A DNA stretch of 35,280 bases from Bacteroidales bacterium. GTDB taxonomy: Bacteria; Bacteroidota; Bacteroidia; Bacteroidales; P3. Shown piece by piece: positions 1 to 7,188 of this stretch. The DNA lies in assembly GCA_017542345.1 (NCBI GenBank), contig JAFXXI010000029.1:1-35280 (forward strand). Reading direction: 5' to 3'. The translations under genes were made by a program, and so were the position numbers. Each line of letters begins with the position of its first letter. The stretch's first letter is position 1. The notes beneath the pieces are model-generated. The model was not told the DNA's origin. It saw only the letters and a program-made list of their open reading frames with translations, and did no database searches.

Positions 1-627
1 GGCCACATAATAGTCGAACAGCGTCACCGTGTCGGGCAACATGTTCTCCTCTTTCTTGGTGAAGGAGTTCAGCCGGTCGATGTCGACGGTGCCCACGTTG
101 AAATGCAGCAGGCCGATGCCGGCGTTCCAGTAGAGGTCATTAGTGATGGAACCCTGCAGGTCGGCGCTGAAGCGGAAGAGGTCGCGGTGGTACTTGTAGT
201 AGGCGCGCGAGATGTAGGCTGCGTCGTCCTGGTTCGAGTAGGCGGCGTTGTATTCCGACTGGTAGCCGTTGAAGCCGTAGAAGTCGCACATCTGGTCGGG
301 CAGGTAGGTGAGGTCGACGCTCAGGCGATGGTTAGGGATAAGGTGCTTAGAGTCATAGGAGAAGCGGAAGAGGCCGAAATGCTTGGTGGTGTAGGCCGCC
401 TCGGCATAGAACGAATGCAGGTACTCGGGGTAGGTGGAGCCGTCGCCGAAATAGTAGATATTGGTCAGTGCACCGTACTGGAAGCCGAGATCGGCATCGT
501 ATGCCACACTGGGCAGCACGCCGAAGGTCCAACCTTGGCGCACATGCTTCTCTTCTTGCGCCAAGCAAGTTGAGAGTTGGAAGTTGAGAGCTGAAAATAT
601 TGCTACAACAAGTAAAGTCTTTTTCAT
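1..627 (-). CDS. BamA/D15-like outer-membrane protein, 3' end off the window
   Basis: The reading frame opens with ATG at 627 and stays open to the window edge (209 codons), so only the N-terminal part is visible. Residues 1-23 form a signal peptide (MKKTLLVVAIF... ending CLA before QEEK). The mature protein begins with a pattern seen in Bacteroidota surface-antigen/D15 proteins: GWTFGVLPSVAYDADLGFQYG, then alternating aromatic beta-strand segments. The family consists of Omp85-type 16-strand barrels in the outer membrane, and this member lacks visible POTRA domains at its start. It lies 3 nt after the stop of the GltS-like symporter on the same strand, so the two are probably co-transcribed. 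The stretch coding residues ~11-20 is a GTTGAAA-type heptamer repeat (see findings). A different outer-membrane barrel family is possible because the C-terminus is missing. Confidence 0.72.
   Translation of the reverse strand, partial: MKKTLLVVAIFSALNFQLSTCLAQEEKHVRQGWTFGVLPSVAYDADLGFQYGALTNIYYFGDGSTYPEYLHSFYAEAAYTTKHFGLFRFSYDSKHLIPNHRLSVDLTYLPDQMCDFYGFNGYQSEYNAAYSNQDDAAYISRAYYKYHRDLFRFSADLQGSITNDLYWNAGIGLLHFNVGTVDIDRLNSFTKKEENMLPDTVTLFDYYVA
569..596. repeat. GTTGARA heptamer tandem repeat inside a signal-peptide coding region
   Basis: Plus-strand units are GTTGAGA (569), GTTGGAA (576), GTTGAGA (583) and GCTGAAA (590). They cover codons ~11-20 of the D15-like gene on the minus strand and encode part of the hydrophobic core and cleavage region (SALNFQLST). 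The period and core are the same as the intergenic repeat at 9839-9922. Confidence 0.75.
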
Positions 628-630
628 ATT

Positions 631-2010
631 CTATTTCTGTTTTTTAGTTTTCCTAAAGATGAACAAGCAGAACAGCAGCAGCACCACAACCATGATGCCC
701 ATAGTGATGAGCGTGTTCGTCAGGCTCTGCGGGGCGAAGCCCATAAGCAGCAGCACCGGGAAGCCGAAGGCCAGGGCGGGGATGGTCTGCAGCACCAGGT
801 TGTTGGCAGCGGGCGTCTCAAAACGCGGGTCAATCTCGCGCAGTAGAATCATGCCGTTGCTGGCGGTGCCGGTGAGCATGCCGAACATCGAGAAGAAGCC
901 CTCATACTCGTAGTCGGGATAGAGCTTCTTGCAGCAGCGAAGTACATAGAAGAAGGTAACCACGGCGCCCACGGCGCACACCAGGATGAGCGGCAGCCAC
1001 AGGCCCCGCAGGTTGTTGAAATCGATGGCGGCGGTGCCGGCCATAATCATGAAATCGAAGCAGGTGCCGGCGATACGGTCGAGGGTGTAGTTGTTGATAT
1101 ACTCGCGCTGCATGAGGTTGCGCTTGCGCAGACGGCCTATAAACCACTTCACCAGCACGCCGAGCAAGGTGCCCCACAGGAAGTTGAAGCCCCAGACGAG
1201 CGGCTTGAGGGTGTTGGTGCCGAAGTTGCCCAAGTCGAGTTTCTGCACGCCGTACATGAGCAGGAACACCAAAGCATAGACCAGCAGCACCAAACTGAGC
1301 TGCACCGTCTGTTTGTCGATAGACTCTGAATGAGGAATCTCGCCCTCCGACTCATAGTCGGCCAACGTATAGCGTTCGACCTCGGCCTTTTCGCGAACTT
1401 TCAGCTTGCCCTTGCGGCGCAGAACATTCATGTAAATCACGCCGACAAGGCTGCCCACGATGAAACCGGTGGCAGCGATGCTCAGGCCGAAGTCGGAGCC
1501 ATGGAACACCAGTCCCTGTCCTTCGGCCCACCGTGCAAAGGTTACGCCGAAATTCAGCGCCTGTCCGGGACCTTGTCCGTAACCCATGGGCAGCAGTAGG
1601 CCGGAGGCGTAGAAGAGCTCCTTGCCGAACAGGAACAGCGGAACGGTGATGAGGAGACCCACCAACCCCTGCAGGATGTAGGTGCTGGCGGTGACGGCGC
1701 CCGTCTCCACCACCTTGATTGTCGACGTAGCGCTCTTAATCTTCTTGTTCTTCAGCGCCATGGCCACGAAACCGAGGCCGAGGGCGTGATAGGTCACAAT
1801 CTCCATGGCATGCTTGTCGACCAGCGCCGAAAAGAAGCCGAGCGGCTTCAAGCAGAGGATGAGGAGTCCTGCCAGCAACGCCGACGGAAGCAGGCTGCGC
1901 CTGAAGAGCGGCACATTGCACCGCACGAGGTTGGCGACCAGAAGGGCCACCACGATGATGAAGAACTGGATGAGCCATGCCCATGCCGAAAGGTCTGCAA
2001 AAGAGGTCAT
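631..2010 (-). CDS. gltS: Sodium/glutamate symporter (GltS) family protein
   Basis: An integral inner-membrane protein of 459 residues with about 10-12 hydrophobic segments. The N-half has a glycine-rich re-entrant-type motif (LLLPMGYGQGPGQALNFG), which corresponds to the Gly-rich loop of the GltS family. The family imports glutamate with sodium, but the substrate here is inferred from family only. A charged cytoplasmic loop (KAEVERYTLADYESEGE) separates two homologous halves. I chose ATG at 2010 (MTSFADLSAW) because the 13 residues of an upstream ATG at 2049 (MLTTNYRTQNTED) are polar, low-complexity and unlike a membrane-protein start. It is first in a two-gene minus-strand unit with the D15-like gene and divergent from the acyltransferase. 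I see no clear -7 element in front of it. Confidence 0.75.
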   Translation of the reverse strand: MTSFADLSAWAWLIQFFIIVVALLVANLVRCNVPLFRRSLLPSALLAGLLILCLKPLGFFSALVDKHAMEIVTYHALGLGFVAMALKNKKIKSATSTIKVVETGAVTASTYILQGLVGLLITVPLFLFGKELFYASGLLLPMGYGQGPGQALNFGVTFARWAEGQGLVFHGSDFGLSIAATGFIVGSLVGVIYMNVLRRKGKLKVREKAEVERYTLADYESEGEIPHSESIDKQTVQLSLVLLVYALVFLLMYGVQKLDLGNFGTNTLKPLVWGFNFLWGTLLGVLVKWFIGRLRKRNLMQREYINNYTLDRIAGTCFDFMIMAGTAAIDFNNLRGLWLPLILVCAVGAVVTFFYVLRCCKKLYPDYEYEGFFSMFGMLTGTASNGMILLREIDPRFETPAANNLVLQTIPALAFGFPVLLLMGFAPQSLTNTLITMGIMVVVLLLFCLFIFRKTKKQK

Positions 2011-2127
2011 ATCTTCAGTGTTTTGTGTTCTGTAGTTGGTGGTCAGCATTGTGGGAAATATGCCACATACTGTCCACTACCAACTTCAAACCAATTATTT
2101 AATATAACGCACAAACGTATTTTTTCG

Positions 2128-2135
2128 TATCTTTG
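2128..2135 (+). promoter_or_regulatory. Bacteroidota -7 element for the acyltransferase gene
   Basis: TATCTTTG, followed by CAAAG, matches the TAnnTTTG consensus and lies 20 nt before the ATG at 2156. No good TTTG -33 element is visible at the expected distance, only an AT-rich stretch. Confidence 0.7.
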
Positions 2136-2155
2136 CAAAGAGAAAAAAGATATCT

Positions 2156-3520
2156 ATGTCCAAGGCCATTCAAGACAACAACCTGTTGTACAACATTCTG
2201 TGCCCGCTAGTTCAGTTCGGCACACGCTGCCACTACAATCATTTCGTCGTCCGCGGTGCCGAGAACCTGCCCACCGACGGAGCCTACATCATAGCCCCTT
2301 GCCACCAGCAGGCCCTCATGGAGCCGCTGGCCGTCCTCTACTTTGCGCCCAAGCCCCCTGTGTTCCTCGCACGAGCCGACATCTTCGCCAAACCCACCCT
2401 CCGCGCCATCCTCACTTTCCTCCGCATCCTCCCCGTCTACCGCATCCGCGACGGACAGCAGAACCTCGGCAAGAACCAGATTATCTTTGACCAAAGCCGC
2501 GACGTGCTGCTCGACGGCTACCCCCTCTGTCTCATGGCCGAGGGACGCCACAACAACCGCCACCACCTGCTCCCCTTCGGCAAAGGCATGTTCCGCATCG
2601 CCGGCGAGACGCAGCTCAAGCTCGGCGACCATCCGCTCTACATCGTGCCTACGGGCATCGACTTCGACGACTATGAGCGGCCCTACAGCAACGTGGTGGT
2701 CAATATCGGCAAGCCCATCCCCGTGCAACCCTTCATGGAGACCTACCGCACCGACGAGCCTGTGGCCCTCAACCAAATGCGCGAAACGCTGACCGAGGCG
2801 CTGCTGCCGCAGATGCACGACATACGCGACGAGGAGCACTATGACGAAATCATGGCTCTCTGCAACCTGCTCAACCGTCCTATGCGTCGACGCGAGGGAT
2901 TGCGAAACACCGCATGGAACCGCTTCCGTATGCGCCAACAAATTGCTCGAAAAGTGGAAACCGGGGAATGGCCTGTCGAAAAGTTCCTGCCACTCTTTCA
3001 AGACTCCCACCTTTCTCATCTCACTCGCTTCGCCGAGCACTGGAACTTGTTCGCCACACTGCTCTCCGTGCTTGCAATTGCCGGGGTCCTCGTCGCAGCG
3101 GTCGTGGTACCCGCTGTGCGCTGGGTGCTGCTCTTCTGCCTGGTGTGCTATCCCCTGCCCTTCATCCCCACACACCTCATCGTCAAGCGCAAGGTTGCCG
3201 ACCCCCAGTTCCGCAGCTCCTTCAACTTCGGCGTGCGCCTCGTCCTCTCGATACTCTACGCCTTCGTTATCGGCATCGTGATGGCCCTCTGCGGCGGCGC
3301 ATGGATGAGTCAGCTGGCCGACATCGGCGCCTGGTGGGGACTGGTGGCTGTAGCGTGGGTGCATATCGGCGCCCGGCTGGCCGCTCCCACGGTCAACTTC
3401 CTCCGCGACACCCTCGCCAACTGCCGATACTGGCTGCTGCGCCTCTGTGGAAAACTCCGCAAGGCCGACGAGTCCTACCGCGCCCTGACCTCCCTCTGCG
3501 ACCAGGTGTCCAAAGATTGA
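2156..3520 (+). CDS. PlsC-like glycerophosphate acyltransferase, membrane anchored
   Basis: A 454-residue protein. The N-terminal half is a PlsC/LPLAT acyltransferase domain. The catalytic histidine block is PCHQQALMEPL (H50), where relatives carry a D at the position of E56. The second block is MAEGRHNN (127-134), and the third, YIVPTGIDFDDYERPYSN (about 162-179), resembles the P-x-G block. Such enzymes move an acyl chain to glycerol-3-phosphate or lysophosphatidate in phospholipid synthesis at the inner membrane. The C-terminal part (about 300-420) has four or so hydrophobic helices, as in the larger Bacteroidota members. It is transcribed alone: a TATCTTTG element precedes it and the next gene has its own promoter. 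The Asp-to-Glu change leaves activity and exact substrate open. Confidence 0.8.
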   Translation: MSKAIQDNNLLYNILCPLVQFGTRCHYNHFVVRGAENLPTDGAYIIAPCHQQALMEPLAVLYFAPKPPVFLARADIFAKPTLRAILTFLRILPVYRIRDGQQNLGKNQIIFDQSRDVLLDGYPLCLMAEGRHNNRHHLLPFGKGMFRIAGETQLKLGDHPLYIVPTGIDFDDYERPYSNVVVNIGKPIPVQPFMETYRTDEPVALNQMRETLTEALLPQMHDIRDEEHYDEIMALCNLLNRPMRRREGLRNTAWNRFRMRQQIARKVETGEWPVEKFLPLFQDSHLSHLTRFAEHWNLFATLLSVLAIAGVLVAAVVVPAVRWVLLFCLVCYPLPFIPTHLIVKRKVADPQFRSSFNFGVRLVLSILYAFVIGIVMALCGGAWMSQLADIGAWWGLVAVAWVHIGARLAAPTVNFLRDTLANCRYWLLRLCGKLRKADESYRALTSLCDQVSKD

Positions 3521-3578
3521 CACCTGTCGGAGAGGTTGACTTTTTTCATGAATCTGTGTCTGTTTTAGTTTTTTTGTG

Positions 3579-3586
3579 TATCTTTG
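3579..3586 (+). promoter_or_regulatory. Bacteroidota -7 element for the first CDF operon
   Basis: TATCTTTG followed by CACC. Transcription should start near 3593. This rules out a TTG start at 3584 and makes ATG 3614 the first usable start. The -33 box is poor (TG-rich, no clean TTTG). Confidence 0.75.
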
Positions 3587-3613
3587 CACCAGCAAAGCAA
3601 TAGCAATAGCATT

Positions 3614-4717
3614 ATGGATCGACATTCGCAAATCATACGCACCAGTTGGATTGGCATCGGCGCCAACGTGTTGCTGGCGGCTTTTAAGGCCGCCGTAGGC
3701 CTCATCGCCGGCAGCATCGCCATCGTCATGGACGCCGTCAACAACCTCAGCGATGCCCTCTCGAGCGTCATTACCATCGTGGGCACCAAACTCTCACAGC
3801 GGCCACCCGACCGTGAGCACCCCTTCGGCTTCGGACGTGTGGAATATTTCAGCGCCATCATCATCGCCCTCATCGTGCTGGCCGCCGGCGTGACGTCGCT
3901 CGTCGAGTCGGTGAAGAAGATATTCGACCCCACCGTGCCCAGCTACACCACCGTCACGCTGGTGGTCATTATTGTGGCCATTGCCGTGAAGCTCATATTG
4001 GGCCAATACGTGAAGCGCCAAGGACAGAAGTTGAAGAGCGACGCCCTGGTGGCTTCGGGAAGCGATGCGCTGTTCGACGCCGTCATCACACTGGCCACCC
4101 TTGTCTCGGCGGGCATCATGCTGCTGTGGAACGTCTCCATCGACGGCTACCTCGGCGCTCTTATTTCCCTGCTTATCATCAAGGCAGGCTTCGAGATGCT
4201 GGCTTCACCCATCAACGAGCTGCTGGGCAAGAAGGTGCCGCCCGAACTGGTACGCCAGATCAAGCACGACGTATCCGAGCAAGAGGGCGTGCACGGCGTC
4301 TTCGACCTCATACTGCACAACTATGGTCCCGACGTGATGATAGGGTCGCTGCACATCGGTGTCGACGACAGCATGAGCGCCCACGACATCCACGGCCTCA
4401 CACGCCGCATCTCCACCCTGATGTACGAGCGTTACGGCATCATCATGACCGTGGGCATTTATGCCAACGCCACCGGCCACGGGCCTGTCGCCGAGCTGCA
4501 GAGCACCGTCATGCAGCGCCTCGCGGAGCACAAAGAAATTGTACAAGTGCATGGCTTCTATTACTCCGAGAAAGACCGTATGCTTTCCGTCGACGTGGTG
4601 CCCAACATCAGCGTCCACGACGACACAGCCCTCGTCGGCACCCTCACCGCCGAACTGCAACCGCTGGCCCCCGACATGCAAATCACCATTGTCGTCGACC
4701 ACAACTACAGCGAGTAA
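3614..4717 (+). CDS. Cation diffusion facilitator, NDDD (manganese-type) metal site
   Basis: A 367-residue inner-membrane CDF exporter with six hydrophobic helices followed by a cytoplasmic ferredoxin-like dimerisation domain (about 205-290) and a further C-terminal domain (about 290-367). Helix 2 carries N43-x3-D47 (DAVNNLSDAL) and helix 5 carries D151-x3-D155 (GSDALFDAV). The HPFGFGR motif (69-75) is typical of the family. An N-D-D-D quartet is known from MntE-type manganese exporters, whereas zinc CDFs use HDHD. Manganese export is therefore my preferred, but inferred, role. The start at 3614 is fixed by the promoter at 3579-3586. It heads an operon with a serine hydrolase 9 nt downstream. 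A paralogue with the HDHD quartet is at 30631. Confidence 0.87.
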   Translation: MDRHSQIIRTSWIGIGANVLLAAFKAAVGLIAGSIAIVMDAVNNLSDALSSVITIVGTKLSQRPPDREHPFGFGRVEYFSAIIIALIVLAAGVTSLVESVKKIFDPTVPSYTTVTLVVIIVAIAVKLILGQYVKRQGQKLKSDALVASGSDALFDAVITLATLVSAGIMLLWNVSIDGYLGALISLLIIKAGFEMLASPINELLGKKVPPELVRQIKHDVSEQEGVHGVFDLILHNYGPDVMIGSLHIGVDDSMSAHDIHGLTRRISTLMYERYGIIMTVGIYANATGHGPVAELQSTVMQRLAEHKEIVQVHGFYYSEKDRMLSVDVVPNISVHDDTALVGTLTAELQPLAPDMQITIVVDHNYSE

Positions 4718-4726
4718 TAAGAGATT

Positions 4727-5938
4727 ATGAAGACAAACACCAAAGTCGTTGCAATTGCCCTATGCGCGTGCGTCATGTCAGGATGCTCCATTGTCCGCGG
4801 CCTGACGACCGATGGGAAGAACGGCCCCGACATCTTCAGCTTCGAGCAGCGCGAGGTCGATACTATAGCTAACGGCGACGAAGTATTCCGTTTCCCTGTA
4901 GCTCAGCAGCAGGCCGACTGGATTGACACCATCCATTTCGCCAACGCTCCGCATCCATGCGAATACATGACCTTCCTGGAGGCATTCACCAAGGAGAGCA
5001 CCACACAGGGCCTGCTCGTCATCCATGACGACAGCATCGTCTACGAGCGCTACTGGGGCGATTTCTCGGCCGACCGCATGGCCACCATCTTCTCCGTATC
5101 CAAGTCCATCAACTCACTGATGTGCGGCATCGCCATCGACGACGGCTATATCCGCAGCATCGACGACCCCGTGACCGACTACCTGCCCGAACTCAAGAAG
5201 AAAGACCCGATGTGGCAGAAGCTGACCATCCGCCACCTGCTCGACATGCGGAGCGGGCTTGATTTCGACGACACCTATGACCTCAACTGGAAGGAGTTGA
5301 GATACCTTAATGCGATGGCACGACTGAACTACGGCCACAACATCCAGAAGCAAATCCGTGGCCTTAAATTCCGCTGTGAACCAGGCACCCAGTTCCGCTA
5401 CGAGAGCATGACATCGGCCATCCTCGGCGTTGTCATCGAGCGGGCTTCAGGCAAGCGCTTCGCCGATTACCTCAGCGAACGGGTATGGAAGCCGCTCGGC
5501 ATGGAGCATCCCGCAGTGGTCAACATCGACAGCCGCAAGCACGACAATGCGCACACCTTCGGCGGCATCTCGACCACCATCCATGACCTCGCCAAGATCG
5601 GCCGCCTATACCTGAACAACGGCATGTGGAATGGGAAACGTATTGTGAGCGAGGAATGGGTTCGCCAAACCGCCGACTGCGACACCACCTATCACGGCTA
5701 TCATTTCAACTGGTACAACATCAACTACGAAGGCTATATCCGCCCACAGTATTCCGGCTATTACGCGCTGGGCATCTGCGAGCAGGTGCTCTACGTCAAC
5801 TCCCACAAGAATCTCGTCATGGTGCGCATCGGCAGGCACAACAATGGACACACGCGCATCCCTGTCCTTTTCGAGCAGATGAGTGGAATATGGCATCCCA
5901 AAAACACAGAGCACAAACACGAAACAATTAATCAATAA
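4727..5938 (+). CDS. Serine hydrolase lipoprotein, class C beta-lactamase/PBP4-like fold
   Basis: A 403-residue protein with a lipoprotein signal peptide (ALCACVMSGC, lipidated C20), so it is probably periplasmic and membrane attached. The fold is the beta-lactamase (Pfam family 'Beta-lactamase') type. The catalytic S123-x-x-K126 lies in IFSVSKSINS and the tyrosine motif is Y225-E-S227 in FRYESMTS. The C-terminal third contains the usual Gly-rich and aromatic strands (ALGICEQVLYVN). Members act as esterases, D-amino-acid peptidases or transesterases, and true beta-lactamase activity is uncommon. The substrate cannot be told from sequence. It is second in the operon, 9 nt after the CDF exporter and 21 nt before the SMR exporter. 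Confidence 0.85.
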   Translation: MKTNTKVVAIALCACVMSGCSIVRGLTTDGKNGPDIFSFEQREVDTIANGDEVFRFPVAQQQADWIDTIHFANAPHPCEYMTFLEAFTKESTTQGLLVIHDDSIVYERYWGDFSADRMATIFSVSKSINSLMCGIAIDDGYIRSIDDPVTDYLPELKKKDPMWQKLTIRHLLDMRSGLDFDDTYDLNWKELRYLNAMARLNYGHNIQKQIRGLKFRCEPGTQFRYESMTSAILGVVIERASGKRFADYLSERVWKPLGMEHPAVVNIDSRKHDNAHTFGGISTTIHDLAKIGRLYLNNGMWNGKRIVSEEWVRQTADCDTTYHGYHFNWYNINYEGYIRPQYSGYYALGICEQVLYVNSHKNLVMVRIGRHNNGHTRIPVLFEQMSGIWHPKNTEHKHETINQ

Positions 5939-5959
5939 AACAATTCTGTAAACCAAACC

Positions 5960-6283
5960 ATGAACTGGATTATCCTTATCATTGCAGGCTTTTGTGAGAC
6001 GGGCTTCGCCTTCTGCCTGGGGAAGGCCAAGCCGGCGGTGGGCACCGAGTGGTGGGCCTGGATTGCGGGCTTCGCCTTCTTCTATGTATTAAGTGCCGTC
6101 CTGCTGGCCAAAGCCACGCAGACCATTCCCATCGGTATCGCCTATCCCGTCTGGACCGGCATCGGCGCCGTCGGCGCCGTGCTGCTGGGCATCTTCGTCT
6201 TCCACGAACCCGCCACCTTCTGGCGCCTGCTCTTCCTCAGCACCCTTATACTCTCCATCGTAGGACTTAAAATAGTTGGATAA
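5960..6283 (+). CDS. Small multidrug resistance (SMR) exporter, SugE/Gdx-like
   Basis: A 107-residue protein with four transmembrane helices, the standard SMR length. The membrane-embedded acidic residue that couples proton entry is E13 (AGFCETGFAF). The third-helix signature PIGIAYPVWTGIGAVGAVLLG is closest to the SugE/Gdx branch, which exports guanidinium and some quaternary ammonium compounds, but Gdx versus EmrE-type specificity cannot be settled here. SMR pumps work as antiparallel homodimers, which fits a single gene. No guanidine riboswitch is visible upstream. It is third in the CDF-led operon and is followed after 4 nt by the flavodoxin gene. Confidence 0.85.
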   Translation: MNWIILIIAGFCETGFAFCLGKAKPAVGTEWWAWIAGFAFFYVLSAVLLAKATQTIPIGIAYPVWTGIGAVGAVLLGIFVFHEPATFWRLLFLSTLILSIVGLKIVG

Positions 6284-6287
6284 CAAT

Positions 6288-6803
6288 ATGAAAAACATCG
6301 CTTTATTAATCGCCGCATGCAGTCTCTTCTTCGGCGCATGCGCACAGAATCCAAAAGGAAAGGAGAACAAAGAAATGAAAAAGACCCTGATTGTCTACTT
6401 CTCGGCCACGGGCACCACCAAGGCCGCCGCACAACGGTTGGCGAAAGAGCACGACGCCGACCTCTATGAGATTGTCCCCGAGCAGCCCTATAGCGACGCC
6501 GACCTCGACTGGAGGGACAAGACCTCGCGCTCCACGCTGGAGATGAAGGACAAGAGCTCACGCCCCGCCATCGCTGGCAGATGTGAGAACATCGCCGACT
6601 ACGACACCGTGTGGATCGGCTTCCCCGTGTGGTGGTACACCGCCCCAACCATCGTCAACACCTTCATCGAGGCCCATGACCTCAACGGCAAAGTGCTCAA
6701 CGTCTTCGCCACCAGCGGCGGCAGCACCGTCGACGGCTCCTACAACGACCTCAAGAAGGCCTACCCGCAATACCAGTGGGGCGAACGCCGCCTGATGAAC
6801 TGA
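6288..6803 (+). CDS. Flavodoxin-like lipoprotein, short at the C-terminus
   Basis: A 171-residue protein. The N-terminus (MKNIALLIAACSLFFGAC, lipid-type Cys near 18-22) is a lipoprotein signal peptide. After a short charged linker comes a flavodoxin fold with the FMN-phosphate loop YFSATGTTKAA and the later block VWIGFPVWWYTAPTIVNTF. This is the flavodoxin_4-type arrangement common in Bacteroidota. An internal ATG at 6375 (MKKTLIVYFS) could give a cytoplasmic form. The protein stops at GERRLMN, where relatives usually continue for about 15-20 residues, so a C-terminal truncation is possible. It is last in the four-gene operon and is followed by a strong terminator. I chose ATG 6288 because the frame upstream offers only a TTG inside the SMR gene. 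Confidence 0.8.
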   Translation: MKNIALLIAACSLFFGACAQNPKGKENKEMKKTLIVYFSATGTTKAAAQRLAKEHDADLYEIVPEQPYSDADLDWRDKTSRSTLEMKDKSSRPAIAGRCENIADYDTVWIGFPVWWYTAPTIVNTFIEAHDLNGKVLNVFATSGGSTVDGSYNDLKKAYPQYQWGERRLMN

Positions 6804-6829
6804 ACGCTCCCAAAACGTATCCGACCTTC

Positions 6830-6861
6830 AAGGCCGCCGGACAACATCCGGCGGCCTTTTT
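6830..6861 (+). terminator. Intrinsic terminator of the CDF-hydrolase-SMR-flavodoxin operon
   Basis: A 12-bp perfect stem (AAGGCCGCCGGA / TCCGGCGGCCTT) with a 5-nt loop, followed by T residues, lies 27 nt after the flavodoxin stop codon. Confidence 0.9.
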
Positions 6862-6940
6862 GCGTCGGTTCCGCCATACCGATTTCTATTTAACATAACC
6901 CTAAAAATCACATTGATAATCAGTATATTAAAGAACCCCC

Positions 6941-6995
6941 TCTTATATTGGTCTTATATTGCTCCTATATTGGTCTTATTATACTCTTGAAAATG
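6941..6995. repeat. 11-bp imperfect tandem array, 5 units (TCTTATATTGG-like)
   Basis: Units start at 6941, 6952, 6963, 6974 and 6985. They read TCTTATATTGG, TCTTATATTGC, TCCTATATTGG, TCTTATTATAC and TCTTGAAAATG. The array lies in the otherwise gene-free AT-rich interval 6862-7188, upstream of the TonB-type barrel gene. The rest of that interval holds AT-rich sequence without a convincing promoter or ORF. A related array occurs at 28842-28885. Confidence 0.85.
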
Positions 6996-7188
6996 TAAGA
7001 GTTAAATAGGGTGAGACAAGGCGTTGTTTATGTTATTTTAACAAAAAGAGTGCTAATGAGGGGGGATTATGCCGGAAAGGAGAAGGAGGTGTGTGGCGGG
7101 AGAATAAAAGCTTTTTTTTCTGCAATTATTTGTATCACAAGAGTACTAAATTATATTAAACGACGTTATTATATTATTTATTCAGTAT

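Noticed and set aside
2207-3631. A 474-codon minus frame opposite the acyltransferase.
   Set aside because: It covers a gene with clear PlsC motifs and its own promoter, and it has no start context or domain.
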